46,375 bases of DNA from Candidatus Gerdarchaeota archaeon (lineage in GTDB: Archaea > Asgardarchaeota > Heimdallarchaeia > JABLTI01), in the NCBI GenBank assembly GCA_016840945.1, contig JAEORJ010000065.1:1-46375 (forward strand), in the 5' to 3' direction. The notes below the pieces were generated by a model. The model was not told where the DNA came from. It made no database searches and saw only the letters and a program-made list of their open reading frames with translations. This document shows, in pieces, positions 18,079-28,009 of this stretch (within the stretch, counting starts at the first letter, position 1; every line of letters starts with the position of its first letter). The position numbers and the translations under genes were made by a program.

Positions 18079-18116
18079 CTATGAGCTGCTAATTCAGTTC
18101 ATAGATTATTTTTTCT
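18079..18116 (+). terminator. Terminator after the first glycosyltransferase gene
   Basis: Arms CTATGAGCTG (18079-18088) and CAGTTCATAG (18095-18104) pair over 10 positions with one G-T wobble and a 6-base loop, followed by ATTATTTTTTCTC. It suggests that the two glycosyltransferase genes are separate transcription units. Confidence 0.6.
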
Positions 18117-18266
18117 CAAAAATAATTGAATGATTTAGCATCTTTGGTTATAAACAGAAAGTTAATAGATAGTTGATAGTATATCATTTTATTTCAAATT
18201 AAATAGACAATCTTGGATAGTGATTGTTTCTTCCACAAATAATTCTACATTAAAACAGGAGATTAA

Positions 18267-19556
18267 ATGTTGAATACTGAATTATTCCTAATAATAACAG
18301 GTTCAGTATATTTTCTTTTAGCTCTTATTTCAATTATTTATTATATCATTATTAGCAATGATAAGATAACTTTTCGGTCTGAATATAATCTCCCTCCTCT
18401 GGTTGAGGAGCCATTTGTTAGTATCATTGTACCAACTTACAATGAGGAGAAAAATATCGCTGATTGTGTTCGTTCACTTAAAACACTAAATTATACAAAT
18501 TATGAAATAATATTAACAGATGGTGGATCAACTGATAAAACCATTGAATTGGCAAAAGAATTTGTTGATCATATAATAATCGAAGATAAATTACCAAATG
18601 GTTGGGTTGGTAAAAATTATGGTTGTCATCTTGCTTATAAAAAAGCCAAAGGTGATATTTTATTATTTACAGATGCAGATACAAAACATAAACCAGATTC
18701 ATTAAGAGAAATAGTAAATATTTTAGTGAAAAATAAAGTTGGTCTTTTATCATTAATTCCTTATCAAGAGCTAGAAAAATGGTGGGAAACGATTGTACCA
18801 ATTAATTTCTTCATCTCTAATATCATCTCAGCTGGTAAAGGGAATGTTAACAATCCTAAAAGACGATTTAGTTTTGTAGCATTAGGCCAATATATGATGT
18901 TTACAAGGGAGACTTATGAAAAAATTGGTGGACATGAACGATTGAAAGATTCAATAATAGAAGATTATGCTTTCGCTCGTTTAGTAAAAACAAAATACCA
19001 GACTTTGTATTTTATGGAAAGTACTAAGCTTGTTTCTGCAAGAATGTATCCTGATTCATTAAAGGATGGGTGGTATGGTTTTAAGAAATGTCTTTACGCA
19101 GGAGTAAAATTAACTCCTCCTAGAAGAATTTTCATCACTGTATGTTTCATATTGTGGGGTATCTTTTCCCCTGCAGCAATAATTGTATCAGCTATTTTTT
19201 CAAATTGGGCATTCATAGTTATTACGAGTTTATTGTATGTTTTATATCCGATGCTTATCTGGACCTATTGGAAAGGAAAAGGAAATCATCATGCTTTGAT
19301 TTATGTAATCCATCCAATACAATTAATCATGTTTTTAGTGACAATTATTGTATCAACTTTTGAGCTTCTAGTTAAGAAAACAACTACTTGGAAAGGAAGA
19401 ATTTACAAACCAAATTTAACAGCTGGGTTAGAGGTTTTTCATGAAAAACCTGCTGAAGATTATGGTGCTATCCCAAGAATAGAATTAGAAGAAGATTCAA
19501 CAGTCAAGGAAAAGGATTCTAAACCAGCAACGCATACTGATGATATCCCAACTTAA
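18267..19556 (+). CDS. Membrane-bound family 2 glycosyltransferase, paralog of the preceding gene
   Basis: The 429 residues align along their whole length with the upstream glycosyltransferase: the same N-terminal helix, VSIIVPTYNEEKNI, TDGGSTDKT, D136 and D138 in LFTDADT, LLSLIPYQELEKWWETIVPINFF, GQYMMFTRETYEKIGGHERLKDSIIEDYAFARL, and the C-terminal helices ending in TTWKGRIYKPNLTAGL. The pair clearly arose by tandem duplication. A charged tail of about 40 residues (EDSTVKEKDSKPATHTDD) is unique to this copy. AGGAG precedes the ATG. A 204-base gap holding a terminator separates the two, so each copy may be expressed on its own and use a different acceptor. Confidence 0.88.
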   Translation: MLNTELFLIITGSVYFLLALISIIYYIIISNDKITFRSEYNLPPLVEEPFVSIIVPTYNEEKNIADCVRSLKTLNYTNYEIILTDGGSTDKTIELAKEFVDHIIIEDKLPNGWVGKNYGCHLAYKKAKGDILLFTDADTKHKPDSLREIVNILVKNKVGLLSLIPYQELEKWWETIVPINFFISNIISAGKGNVNNPKRRFSFVALGQYMMFTRETYEKIGGHERLKDSIIEDYAFARLVKTKYQTLYFMESTKLVSARMYPDSLKDGWYGFKKCLYAGVKLTPPRRIFITVCFILWGIFSPAAIIVSAIFSNWAFIVITSLLYVLYPMLIWTYWKGKGNHHALIYVIHPIQLIMFLVTIIVSTFELLVKKTTTWKGRIYKPNLTAGLEVFHEKPAEDYGAIPRIELEEDSTVKEKDSKPATHTDDIPT

Positions 19557-19564
19557 TAATCATC

Positions 19565-21310
19565 TTAAAGATTAGAATTTAGAAAATTAACATTAAAATT
19601 AATCCAATCTCTTTCTGCTATTGGTACTCTTGGAGTAAAATTATTGGTCTTCCAAATATCTGTTATTTGATCAAATGTTAGTATATCAGCTATTTTCTTA
19701 TTATCAATGCGCATGAGTATTTCTTTTGTATATGGTCTTTTTGCATCTACAAAAGCTAAAGTTTTTAGTAAAGAAATTGATATTTCGCTGTTCATGATTG
19801 TACCTATAAATAATGCTTCTTTGTAATTTGAGAAACTAGCATAATATACTGTGTCATCAAATAAAACACTCTTGCTGCCAATTGGTTCTACTAAAGTAAA
19901 AATTGGTTTTTTGTAAAAACCACTAATAGCTATTTTATACGGTAGAAAAGTATAATCACCAACTCCAAATATTGCAAATAGCGGTTTATTATCATACACT
20001 TTAGATTTCCTTTTTGAAAAATAATCTTCATTCTTTTTAAGGTAAAACCATGTTTTAGGGAATTGTTTCTTAATATAATTGGTATCCTGATTTAATCTCT
20101 TTTGAGTAATCAAAATTCGTCTATTAGTTTTTTTCACGTTGAATGTTTGTAGATCAGAGCTTTTCATATAAGGGTAGATTAAATCACTTTCAATATCTAA
20201 AATTAATTCTTGTTTATTCCTAATCTTTTCGTTATCAAATTGTAACTCTAATATCTTGCTGCAATCATGTTTGATTCCTTGTCTCCAAATAATCTCACTG
20301 ATACCATCAAATGCTCTAAATTGGTTATAATTAGTATAATCAGCTACAAACTTATTATTAACCCATCCAAATATTCTTTTAATATCATTTGGTGAGTTAA
20401 TTGATCGTATCTCACAGAGTAGATTTGTTGGAGAAATGCCAAGATCAACCAATAATAGTGAAGCATTACATCTAATATTGAATTCTTTTAAAGTATCAAT
20501 TTCATAAGCTTTAATGTTGGTTATTTTATACTTTGTTTTTAGAAGATCTTTTATTAGATTTTTAATTACAATATCCTTACATAATATTGCTAATTTTCCA
20601 TGCCAAGTGTGAAATTGAGTAAGCAATGAATTGAGAATATATTCGGTAATATCAAAGTTACTTTTACCAGTGATTGCATCAATCCCTTTGTAGTTTTTGA
20701 TATTAGATTTAGGAGGGATGTTTGTGGAGTTTAATGATGATAATTCTGAGATTGTTACCCAGGGTGGGTTACCTAGTATTAGTAGTGTGTTATTGTCTTG
20801 AGTTATATCATTGAGATTTATTTTATGATTAAAAAAATCATCAGTGAGAAGAGAGATTTTTCTTGTTTTTGATGGTTCAATTTTATTGTCTATAATTTTT
20901 CGTATAATCTGTAAACCACACATCCATTTATACTCTTGATGTATCTCAATTCCATAAATAGCTTCTAACTTTTTGAAAAATTCTAATGATCCTAAGATAA
21001 AATTTCCTAAACCAAAAGTAGGCTCTAAAATAACCTCTGGTTGAAAATTAACATCAACTAATATTTGCAGTATCTTATTTACTAATGATGGTGGTGTTTG
21101 GATATCGCCAAATTCTCTTGGTAGCCTCTCATCATTTAGATTAATAGCCTTTATTTCAAATTCTAGAAAGCTAATGAAATCAGAAAATTCTTCTTCGGAA
21201 CTAAAAAAATCTATGAAACCAAATTTAACTCTTAACCATTGATTTACTTGTACTAAAGATTCAAACTCTTTGAAATCATTAATAATCATGTTGATAAATT
21301 TATTATTCAA
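19565..21310 (-). CDS. Orphan N6-adenine DNA methyltransferase (type II/TaqI-like)
   Basis: An S-adenosylmethionine-dependent DNA methyltransferase of 581 residues. Motif X-like FGDIQTPPSLV (67-77) is followed by motif I ILEPTFGLGNF (94-104), motif II YGIEIHQEY (119-127) and catalytic motif IV NPPW (181-184), the order of gamma-class N6-adenine enzymes. The C-terminal 300 residues (with YPYMKSSDLQ and a late KRPYTKE segment) resemble the TaqI-type target-recognition domain. No nuclease domain (PD-ExK) is seen in the N-terminus and no restriction gene lies beside it, so it appears solitary. TTG 21310 is supported by AGGAG upstream; ATG 21289 is the alternative. Target sequence unknown. Confidence 0.85.
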   Translation of the reverse strand: MNNKFINMIINDFKEFESLVQVNQWLRVKFGFIDFFSSEEEFSDFISFLEFEIKAINLNDERLPREFGDIQTPPSLVNKILQILVDVNFQPEVILEPTFGLGNFILGSLEFFKKLEAIYGIEIHQEYKWMCGLQIIRKIIDNKIEPSKTRKISLLTDDFFNHKINLNDITQDNNTLLILGNPPWVTISELSSLNSTNIPPKSNIKNYKGIDAITGKSNFDITEYILNSLLTQFHTWHGKLAILCKDIVIKNLIKDLLKTKYKITNIKAYEIDTLKEFNIRCNASLLLVDLGISPTNLLCEIRSINSPNDIKRIFGWVNNKFVADYTNYNQFRAFDGISEIIWRQGIKHDCSKILELQFDNEKIRNKQELILDIESDLIYPYMKSSDLQTFNVKKTNRRILITQKRLNQDTNYIKKQFPKTWFYLKKNEDYFSKRKSKVYDNKPLFAIFGVGDYTFLPYKIAISGFYKKPIFTLVEPIGSKSVLFDDTVYYASFSNYKEALFIGTIMNSEISISLLKTLAFVDAKRPYTKEILMRIDNKKIADILTFDQITDIWKTNNFTPRVPIAERDWINFNVNFLNSNL

Positions 21311-21498
21311 AGGTTTTGAACTCCTGATTTATCCTACAATTAATTATACATCTTTCGAATATATAATTTCCGAATTTTTCCCACAAAATGATATCAAAAA
21401 AGATTAGAAATCTTTTAAAAGAGATATGAAAATATACAACATGTAGTATTATTCAAAGTAAAAAACTACCACATATTGGTCTCTTGGGTTGATTTATT

Positions 21499-22104
21499 GT
21501 GTTGAAAATTGAAGAAGTTGATATGTTAGTTGGCGAGCTGGATGCAAGTGATTTAGATACTCGAGGTAAAATAATAAATCAATTAAGCGAATCAAAAGAG
21601 AAAACCATCTTAGAACATCTCATAAAACTTTTACGAACTAATTCCTCTCGAGTAGTAAGGGAAAGCCTTTGTAAAACACTAGGCAAAATTGGTGATAAAA
21701 AAGCAACTGATGCTCTTTTGTTAGCTTTAGATGATGAATATGAGAGTGTACGTTATCAAGCCACAATTGCTATAGGTCGCATTGGCGATAGTAAAGCTGT
21801 TCCAAGTTTAATTAAAATACTCAATAATAATGAAGATGCATTAGTTCGATCAGAAGCAGCTAAAGCTCTTGGTATGATAGGTGATCCAAGCGCCCTCAAG
21901 ATTTTACTAACGATTTTGAAAAAGGAAGATGATAGATTCATCAAATATCACGCTGTGACATCATTAGGCAAGATTGGCGATAAAAAAGCGTTAAAAGATT
22001 TGGAGAAGATTAAACTAACAGCTGATGATGATCGTTTGAAAATTAGAACCATTGAAGCAATTGAAAGAATAGAAAATTCCTCATCAAATTTTGCTGCAAG
22101 TTAA
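21499..22104 (+). CDS. HEAT-repeat (PBS lyase-like) protein
   Basis: A 201-residue protein made almost wholly of HEAT-like repeats of about 31 residues: LIKLLRTNSSRVVRESLCKTLGKIGD, KATDALLLALDDEYESVRYQATIAIGRIGD, KAVPSLIKILNNNEDALVRSEAAKALGMIGD, ALKILLTILKKEDDRFIKYHAVTSLGKIGD, then a partial fifth. The repeat A..AL..IGD is that of the PBS lyase HEAT family, used for protein binding. Translation begins at GTG 21499 (an in-frame ATG at 21523 is possible). It is divergent from the methyltransferase gene and convergent with an aldo/keto reductase gene. It is more regular than the HEAT protein at 2999-3709. Confidence 0.85.
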   Translation: MLKIEEVDMLVGELDASDLDTRGKIINQLSESKEKTILEHLIKLLRTNSSRVVRESLCKTLGKIGDKKATDALLLALDDEYESVRYQATIAIGRIGDSKAVPSLIKILNNNEDALVRSEAAKALGMIGDPSALKILLTILKKEDDRFIKYHAVTSLGKIGDKKALKDLEKIKLTADDDRLKIRTIEAIERIENSSSNFAAS

Positions 22105-22108
22105 TTTA

Positions 22109-22133
22109 TGAGTTGTAATAATTTTACAACTCA
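22109..22133. terminator. Bidirectional hairpin between convergent genes
   Basis: Arms TGAGTTGTAA (22109-22118) and TTACAACTCA (22124-22133) pair perfectly with a 5-base loop, filling most of the 36-base gap between two convergent stop codons. It probably serves both transcripts. Confidence 0.65.
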
Positions 22134-22140
22134 ATATTTA

Positions 22141-22938
22141 CTATTCGGAAGCAAGCAAAGGTAATTTTAACATTCTTTTTTCTATTTTAATATCATCTAT
22201 TAATTGAATGTCTTCTTTCTTTAGTTTTAACTTTGTAGCTGCAAAATTATCCTTCAAATGAGAAACATTAGCACTTTTAGGTATAGGAATAGCTCCTTTA
22301 TTCATACTCCAAGCTAAACATACCTGAGCACCGTTTACATTGTACTTTTCAGCTAAGTGATTAACTTCTGGTATTTCCATGAATCTCCCATGCAATAATG
22401 GAAAATAAGCAACCAAATGCATGTCTTTTGAATTTAAATAATCTAGTAATTCCCTTTGTTGTAACCAAGGATGCATCTCAACTTGATTTGCTACTATTGG
22501 TTTATCGATAAAAGTTAGAGCTTTATCAATTAACATAGGAGTGAAATTTGAAACAGCAATATGTTTAATTTTGCCTTCATCTACTAATTTACTCAAAGTT
22601 TTCAATGTCTTATCTATGTTTTTAAAATTGTACGGCCAATGGATATACATAATATCGATAATATCAATACCCAAACGCTTAAGGCTTCTATTAGTACTTT
22701 TGATAACTCTTTTTGGTTTAAAATTAGAAATCCATAATTTTGTTGCTATTGTTAATTCATCTCGAGGAATGCCTGATTCTTTTATAGCTGTGCCTACAGT
22801 TTTTTCATTGAGATACATTTGAGCAGTATCAAGAAATCGAAATCCAATATTAATTCCTTCAGCTAAAGCTTGACCAGCTTTTCTTGAATTGGCAACCATT
22901 GTACCTAATCCTATAGGTGGCAGTTCTATTTTAGTCAT
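22141..22938 (-). CDS. Aldo/keto reductase
   Basis: An NADPH-dependent carbonyl reductase of the AKR superfamily (AKR5-like), 265 residues and cytosolic. The catalytic tetrad is present: D37 and Y42 (LDTAQMYLNEKTVG), K67 (IATKLW) and H100 (MYIHWPY). Other family marks are GLGTM at the start, AVSNFTP, NQVEMHPWLQQREL and the cofactor phrase IPIPKSANVSHLKDN. Length is normal for the compact AKR5 group. The substrate could be any small aldehyde or ketone such as a 2,5-diketogluconate-like compound or methylglyoxal. The gene is alone, convergent with the HEAT gene. Confidence 0.93.
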   Translation of the reverse strand: MTKIELPPIGLGTMVANSRKAGQALAEGINIGFRFLDTAQMYLNEKTVGTAIKESGIPRDELTIATKLWISNFKPKRVIKSTNRSLKRLGIDIIDIMYIHWPYNFKNIDKTLKTLSKLVDEGKIKHIAVSNFTPMLIDKALTFIDKPIVANQVEMHPWLQQRELLDYLNSKDMHLVAYFPLLHGRFMEIPEVNHLAEKYNVNGAQVCLAWSMNKGAIPIPKSANVSHLKDNFAATKLKLKKEDIQLIDDIKIEKRMLKLPLLASE

Positions 22939-23008
22939 AAATCATTCTAGCTCGGTTTTGTTGATATATCCTATTGATTAAGAAATGAAGTTCCAGAGGT
23001 AATTTCTA

Positions 23009-25177
23009 TTATTTATTTACAATTCCTTTTCTTTTAAGGTAGAGGTAAATAATACCAATGGAAATTCCAATTACTGAAAGGGGAACTAAAGTGCTCAAAG
23101 ACCACCTTCTTGCAGGATTTATCCATGATTTAGGAAGTTGATTTAGATGTACAATGAAAACTCCACCTGTTCCTGCACAAATATACGCTATATTATTTAC
23201 AACCTCTACTTGTTCCATATTTAATCCGTAGTAATTACTAAAGTCATCCAAATAATATTGAGGTATATTATAATAACTGCCAATCAATCTTGGATTTGAA
23301 GGATCAGAGACATCGAATACTAATAATCCATCATCATAATCTATCATATAAGCAAATCCATTTTCAACGCTAACATCAATACCGCCAATTTCAGCTCTAA
23401 ATAACGCACTATTATATTGTCCTATTTGCACTAATTGGCTGGGATTTAATATATTGAAGATTCTCAAACCAATATCTAAATTGGTCGAGTAAAGTAAGTT
23501 ATCATAAATGTACAAACTATAAAATGAATCATCTACCTCATTCAATAATGTAAAATTATTTTCAGAATTAAAATCATAAATTAACAAACTATCGCCTGTA
23601 GCGAGATATAAGGTGCTATTCTGAGCTACAACATCATAAATAATCACTTCATCTAATATAACCTGCGAAAGAAAAATCGGATTTGTTATATCAGAAATGT
23701 CACAAGCCATAATGAAACTTCCATCATAGTAGCTATCAACAATATAACAGATATTGTCAGAAATTAGTATGTCTCCTGCATACAGGAAATCTATTGGTAC
23801 AGATATGTTAAATTCAATTCTTTCAATATTAAGAGGGTCACTAATGTTTAACACAAGTATATTTGGCGCAAAGATACTATGGATAAATACATAATCACCG
23901 AAAAGTGTGACTTTATCGTTTCGATAGTAAAGCTGATCACGATATATAAAACGATTAACCTCTTTAGGTTTTAAAGGATTGGAGACATCTAATACCACCA
24001 TTCCAGTAGGACCATCTGCAATAAAAGCGTAATCATCCTTAATAACTACATCAAAACTTTCACCTGATATTGTTTTACTGCATGTACGAATTATGTGGTT
24101 TTCTTGATCCCCACAATAGTAAATATTTAATCCATAATGTCTAATAACAAAAATGAAATCTTTAACCCTAAAACCATCATTGAAATATCCATAATCAATA
24201 TAGCTATTAATTAAATTTAATTCTCCATATGTCCCTAATTGATAGATTTTGATTATACTATCATCTGTAAAAGCATACAATAAACCATTGTATTCTTCAA
24301 TAAAGCTAATCGCATAACTAAAGTCAATATATCTGTGTTGTAATAATGGCATGTCAATAAATGATAAATTGTAAATATAGGTATATCCAAAACAAGTAAT
24401 TAAAGCAAGATCATTGATAACCTTGATTCTATCAGCTTGTCCGCTAAATGTTATGATTTGATTTACGAGATTAGGTTCATAGATTTCTGAAATATCAATA
24501 ATAATAGTTCCCCCGGAAATTAAAGCCAATAGATAATGGTCATAAATTTCTAAATCAATGATATCTATTTCATCAAAAAATTCGTAGGTACCAACCTTAG
24601 TCATATAACCATCATTATCAATTGTGTAGATTAAAATTCCAAGCATGTAATCATTTAGAATAATATAATCATTATAAATCAAAATTTCACTACAAAACCA
24701 ATTTGATGCACTATACACCAATTTGATATTATTAATAAATCGGACATTGAGGACTATAATCTCATCAGTAGTAGCAATAATAGCATGAATGCCTATAACG
24801 ACGATCTGATGCATATAGAAATCACCCTGATATTGTGTCATGAATTTTGGTTCTGAGGGATTTGTAACATCAAATAATACTAATCCCTCTCTACCGCAGA
24901 CAATATAGGCAATTGTTTTAGATAAGCCTTCAAAAACAAAAATATCCTCAGGATAGCCATAATTCTCATCCCATATAGACAAGGTGCTAATTTTATCTGT
25001 TAAGATTGCATTATCAGAAGATTGGTTAGCAATAAAATCATCTATATCTTGAAAATCTTTAGTCGGTAATTCATCGTTCATGAGTTGATCATAAACTCCA
25101 GATGAAAAACTAGAGGATATTGCTAGAAGTAAAATAAAAGAGAATAGTAATAATCTTAGTTGTTTAGCTTGAATCAT
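23009..25177 (-). CDS. Secreted LVIVD-repeat surface protein
   Basis: A 722-residue protein exposed on the cell surface. A signal peptide (about 5-26, rich in Leu and Phe) is followed by about a dozen beta-propeller-like LVIVD repeats, such as GLVLFDVTNPSEPKFMTQYQ, GMVVLDVSNPLKPKEVNRF and GLLVFDVSDPSNPRLIGSYY. A C-terminal membrane helix (about 695-715) and a short KRKG tail anchor it. It starts directly after the stop codon of the larger LVIVD gene (TAG then ATG), with GGAGG nine bases upstream inside the preceding gene, so translation is probably coupled. It lacks the calcium repeats of its partner. LVIVD proteins are presumed adhesins or binding proteins; no function is proven. Confidence 0.88.
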   Translation of the reverse strand: MIQAKQLRLLLFSFILLLAISSSFSSGVYDQLMNDELPTKDFQDIDDFIANQSSDNAILTDKISTLSIWDENYGYPEDIFVFEGLSKTIAYIVCGREGLVLFDVTNPSEPKFMTQYQGDFYMHQIVVIGIHAIIATTDEIIVLNVRFINNIKLVYSASNWFCSEILIYNDYIILNDYMLGILIYTIDNDGYMTKVGTYEFFDEIDIIDLEIYDHYLLALISGGTIIIDISEIYEPNLVNQIITFSGQADRIKVINDLALITCFGYTYIYNLSFIDMPLLQHRYIDFSYAISFIEEYNGLLYAFTDDSIIKIYQLGTYGELNLINSYIDYGYFNDGFRVKDFIFVIRHYGLNIYYCGDQENHIIRTCSKTISGESFDVVIKDDYAFIADGPTGMVVLDVSNPLKPKEVNRFIYRDQLYYRNDKVTLFGDYVFIHSIFAPNILVLNISDPLNIERIEFNISVPIDFLYAGDILISDNICYIVDSYYDGSFIMACDISDITNPIFLSQVILDEVIIYDVVAQNSTLYLATGDSLLIYDFNSENNFTLLNEVDDSFYSLYIYDNLLYSTNLDIGLRIFNILNPSQLVQIGQYNSALFRAEIGGIDVSVENGFAYMIDYDDGLLVFDVSDPSNPRLIGSYYNIPQYYLDDFSNYYGLNMEQVEVVNNIAYICAGTGGVFIVHLNQLPKSWINPARRWSLSTLVPLSVIGISIGIIYLYLKRKGIVNK

Positions 25178-27958
25178 CTATTTTTTCCTCCAGTTTCTTC
25201 TAAATTGTATAATCAGCAGAAAACAAAGTGATAATGGAATTAGTATAATCGTAAAACCAATCATTTGATAAGAGGTGGTGGGTACTTCTTTATCTAAATC
25301 GGGAAAATCAAAAGGATCTAGAGGATCGGTACCATAAAGAATTTCCTCATAATCGCTATAATAATCACCATCGGTGTCACTTTGATGTGGATTTGTCCCA
25401 TAGAGAAATTCCTCATAATTGGTCAAACCGTCGAAATCTAAATCAAGATCCCTATCAGAAGGATCTAACGGATCAAGATAACCATACACCTCAAATCCAT
25501 CAGGCATACCATCTGAATCGGTATCATTATTGAAAGGATCAGTTCCCCAAATGAATAACTCATTAAAATCATCTAAATTATCTGAATCTGTATCGTAATT
25601 TAATGGATCAGTTAATAAAAAGAAGATTTCATGACCATCTTCTAAACCGTCGGTATCCGTATCAAAAAGCAGTGGATCACAATTATAAATGGAAATCTCA
25701 TCACCATCGTTCACAGCGTCAGAATCAGTATCCGAGCAGATTGGATGAGTCATATTGTAAAATTCTTCAATATTTAACAAGCCATCATAGTCATAATCAA
25801 TTGAAGCATCTGAACCATTCAATGGATCTAATGAAAATCGTGCTTCATAACCATCTGTCATTTGATCAAAATCAGTGTCAATTTGATTTGGATCTGTATA
25901 ATAATAATTTAATTCTAAATAGTTAGGTAATAAATCAGAGTCATTATCAGGACCATAAATTCTGATACCATGATCAGACCCTACAACAAAGATAGTGTTA
26001 TTTTCATCAACAAATAAGTCTAAAGGTATTTCATAATAAATCTCTTCAATAATGGTTGATTTGATAAATGCTGGATTAGATATATCACTTAAATTAAAAA
26101 TATCCAACATACCAATATGAATAGTTGAAAATAATAACTCGTTTCTAATTGCTATTTGAGAAGAATAGAGATCCCTGGTAAGAGTCAATTCTGGATTATA
26201 AATGTCTGTTAAATCATAAATCCTCAATCCCTCATAATATTCAGTAGTTACAAACAAATAATTAGTATAAATCAATAAATCAGTATGGAAATAGCTAATT
26301 TCAAATGAACTTACTTCTTCAACATTATTAATATCATTGATATCAAAAACTGTAATTTCATTAGTATAATCAGTTGATGTTAGCAAATAGTCATCGTAAA
26401 TTAACACATCATCAATCTCATATGACATACCAATAATTTGTGTTCGTATAGGATTTGATAGTTTTGTCATATTATATACTAAAAGCTGATTTCCACCAAG
26501 AAAAATAGTATCCTCTTTTTTGATTATGCAGTTTCCATAATAATAGCTCATAATACTTAAACTTTCAGGTTTTTTAATATCAGTTATGTTAACTGTTTCT
26601 AATCCATAATTTGTGAGAAGAAATGCAGTGTTATTCTCTATGATAAAATCAATTAATTCACCTGTTATTGTAAAACAACTAATCATTGTATCATTCCATA
26701 ATTGTGAACTATTATAGATTTTCAATCCACTAAAAGAATCTGCAACAAAAAGATAATTCCCATAAAATGCTAGATTAATTGATTTCTCACCACCAAATTG
26801 TGTAATTTCAGAAAAATCATTTGCATTTGATACATTAAGTGTTAACAGTCCATCATTACCACAAATACAATAAGCGATATTTTCTTTATACACTATTTTA
26901 GAGCAAGATTCAACTTTGAATTCTGAAAAATCAATAACTACTTTAAAAACTGGGTGTTGGATATCTGTTATATTATAGCCATGCAGCTCAGTTTGATAAC
27001 GGTTCATATAACAATAATTATTGAAGATATACATATCAGTATAACCTTGAGTATAAATAATATAGTGGCTAGCTATCTGCTGTAGATCAAATTCATTGGT
27101 AATATTAAAAATAGCTAAATATTGACCATGTAGGACAAAAACATATCTTCCATAAACGCCAAAGAGTTCTTCATTATCAGCAAAACCTGCGCTTCTAAAA
27201 ACATAACAATCCTCAACATCTGTGATATTCACTAATGATAATCCTTCTTCGTAATCACCAACAATAAGGGTTTCATTATATATATCTAAAAATTGAATGT
27301 TAGTGAACTCCATATCTTCAAAATTGCTCACAAATGAAATGTTATTTAAATCACTGAAATCGTAAATTTTAATTTGATATGTTCTTGAGCTCGAAATAAA
27401 GAACCCATAGCTATTATGTATTAAGAATTCATTAATCAGGAAATGAAAATAATAACTAGTAATCTTAGTAGGATTTGAATAATCAGTAATATTATAAAAA
27501 TCAAGTCTACTAATTTTAGAATTTCTTGATACAATCACATAAGCAATATCATTTTCAATAGCTATATATTGATATTCCAAAGTATCAATAGGCACTGATT
27601 GTGAAATGACTTGTAGATTGGTTAAATCACTGATATTTAGTATTAGAAATCCATCTTCATTAACAACAAAAGCAGTGTCATTAACAATTGCTAAATCAAC
27701 TGCATTCTTTAGTACATTTTCATTAATTGAGTTGATTAGCGAATAATTTTTCAAAACATCATCTTGACTATTTGGCAAAAACTGAGTTATAACATTTTGA
27801 TTCAAAAAATTTGTTTTAGATTCATTGTCACCTTGAATTTTTGCTCTATTAAATTGAACTAAGCTGATAAGCATTAAACTAACTAAAACAATGGTAAATA
27901 TTATACCTTTATGCATTCTTGTTGAAGATTTATCCTTTAGTGAATGATTTTGGATCAT
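25178..27958 (-). CDS. Giant LVIVD protein with thrombospondin-3-like calcium repeats and C-terminal anchor
   Basis: A 926-residue surface protein. An N-terminal signal/anchor (about 17-35) precedes LVIVD-type propeller repeats over about 60-680 (for example GFLILNISDLTNLQVISQS and GLLTLNVSNANDFSEITQF). Residues about 685-885 hold repeats of the pattern DTDSDGLxDxxE with xTDPLxxD, as in thrombospondin type 3 domains, which bind many calcium ions. A single membrane helix (about 895-918) and RRNWRKK end the chain, leaving the repeats outside. GGGAG lies shortly before the ATG. It begins 51 bases after the branched-chain aminotransferase gene and is followed without spacing by the shorter LVIVD gene, with which it may form a heteromeric surface structure. 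Confidence 0.88.
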   Translation of the reverse strand: MIQNHSLKDKSSTRMHKGIIFTIVLVSLMLISLVQFNRAKIQGDNESKTNFLNQNVITQFLPNSQDDVLKNYSLINSINENVLKNAVDLAIVNDTAFVVNEDGFLILNISDLTNLQVISQSVPIDTLEYQYIAIENDIAYVIVSRNSKISRLDFYNITDYSNPTKITSYYFHFLINEFLIHNSYGFFISSSRTYQIKIYDFSDLNNISFVSNFEDMEFTNIQFLDIYNETLIVGDYEEGLSLVNITDVEDCYVFRSAGFADNEELFGVYGRYVFVLHGQYLAIFNITNEFDLQQIASHYIIYTQGYTDMYIFNNYCYMNRYQTELHGYNITDIQHPVFKVVIDFSEFKVESCSKIVYKENIAYCICGNDGLLTLNVSNANDFSEITQFGGEKSINLAFYGNYLFVADSFSGLKIYNSSQLWNDTMISCFTITGELIDFIIENNTAFLLTNYGLETVNITDIKKPESLSIMSYYYGNCIIKKEDTIFLGGNQLLVYNMTKLSNPIRTQIIGMSYEIDDVLIYDDYLLTSTDYTNEITVFDINDINNVEEVSSFEISYFHTDLLIYTNYLFVTTEYYEGLRIYDLTDIYNPELTLTRDLYSSQIAIRNELLFSTIHIGMLDIFNLSDISNPAFIKSTIIEEIYYEIPLDLFVDENNTIFVVGSDHGIRIYGPDNDSDLLPNYLELNYYYTDPNQIDTDFDQMTDGYEARFSLDPLNGSDASIDYDYDGLLNIEEFYNMTHPICSDTDSDAVNDGDEISIYNCDPLLFDTDTDGLEDGHEIFFLLTDPLNYDTDSDNLDDFNELFIWGTDPFNNDTDSDGMPDGFEVYGYLDPLDPSDRDLDLDFDGLTNYEEFLYGTNPHQSDTDGDYYSDYEEILYGTDPLDPFDFPDLDKEVPTTSYQMIGFTIILIPLSLCFLLIIQFRRNWRKK

Positions 27959-28009
27959 TTCATACTCTCCCTTGGTATAAATTGATTGATTGTGTTATTA
28001 TATATTTGG

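Noticed and set aside
22981..23007. AGAAAT/ATTTCT stem past the LVIVD gene
   Set aside because: Only six base pairs with a 15-base loop; too weak to call a terminator.
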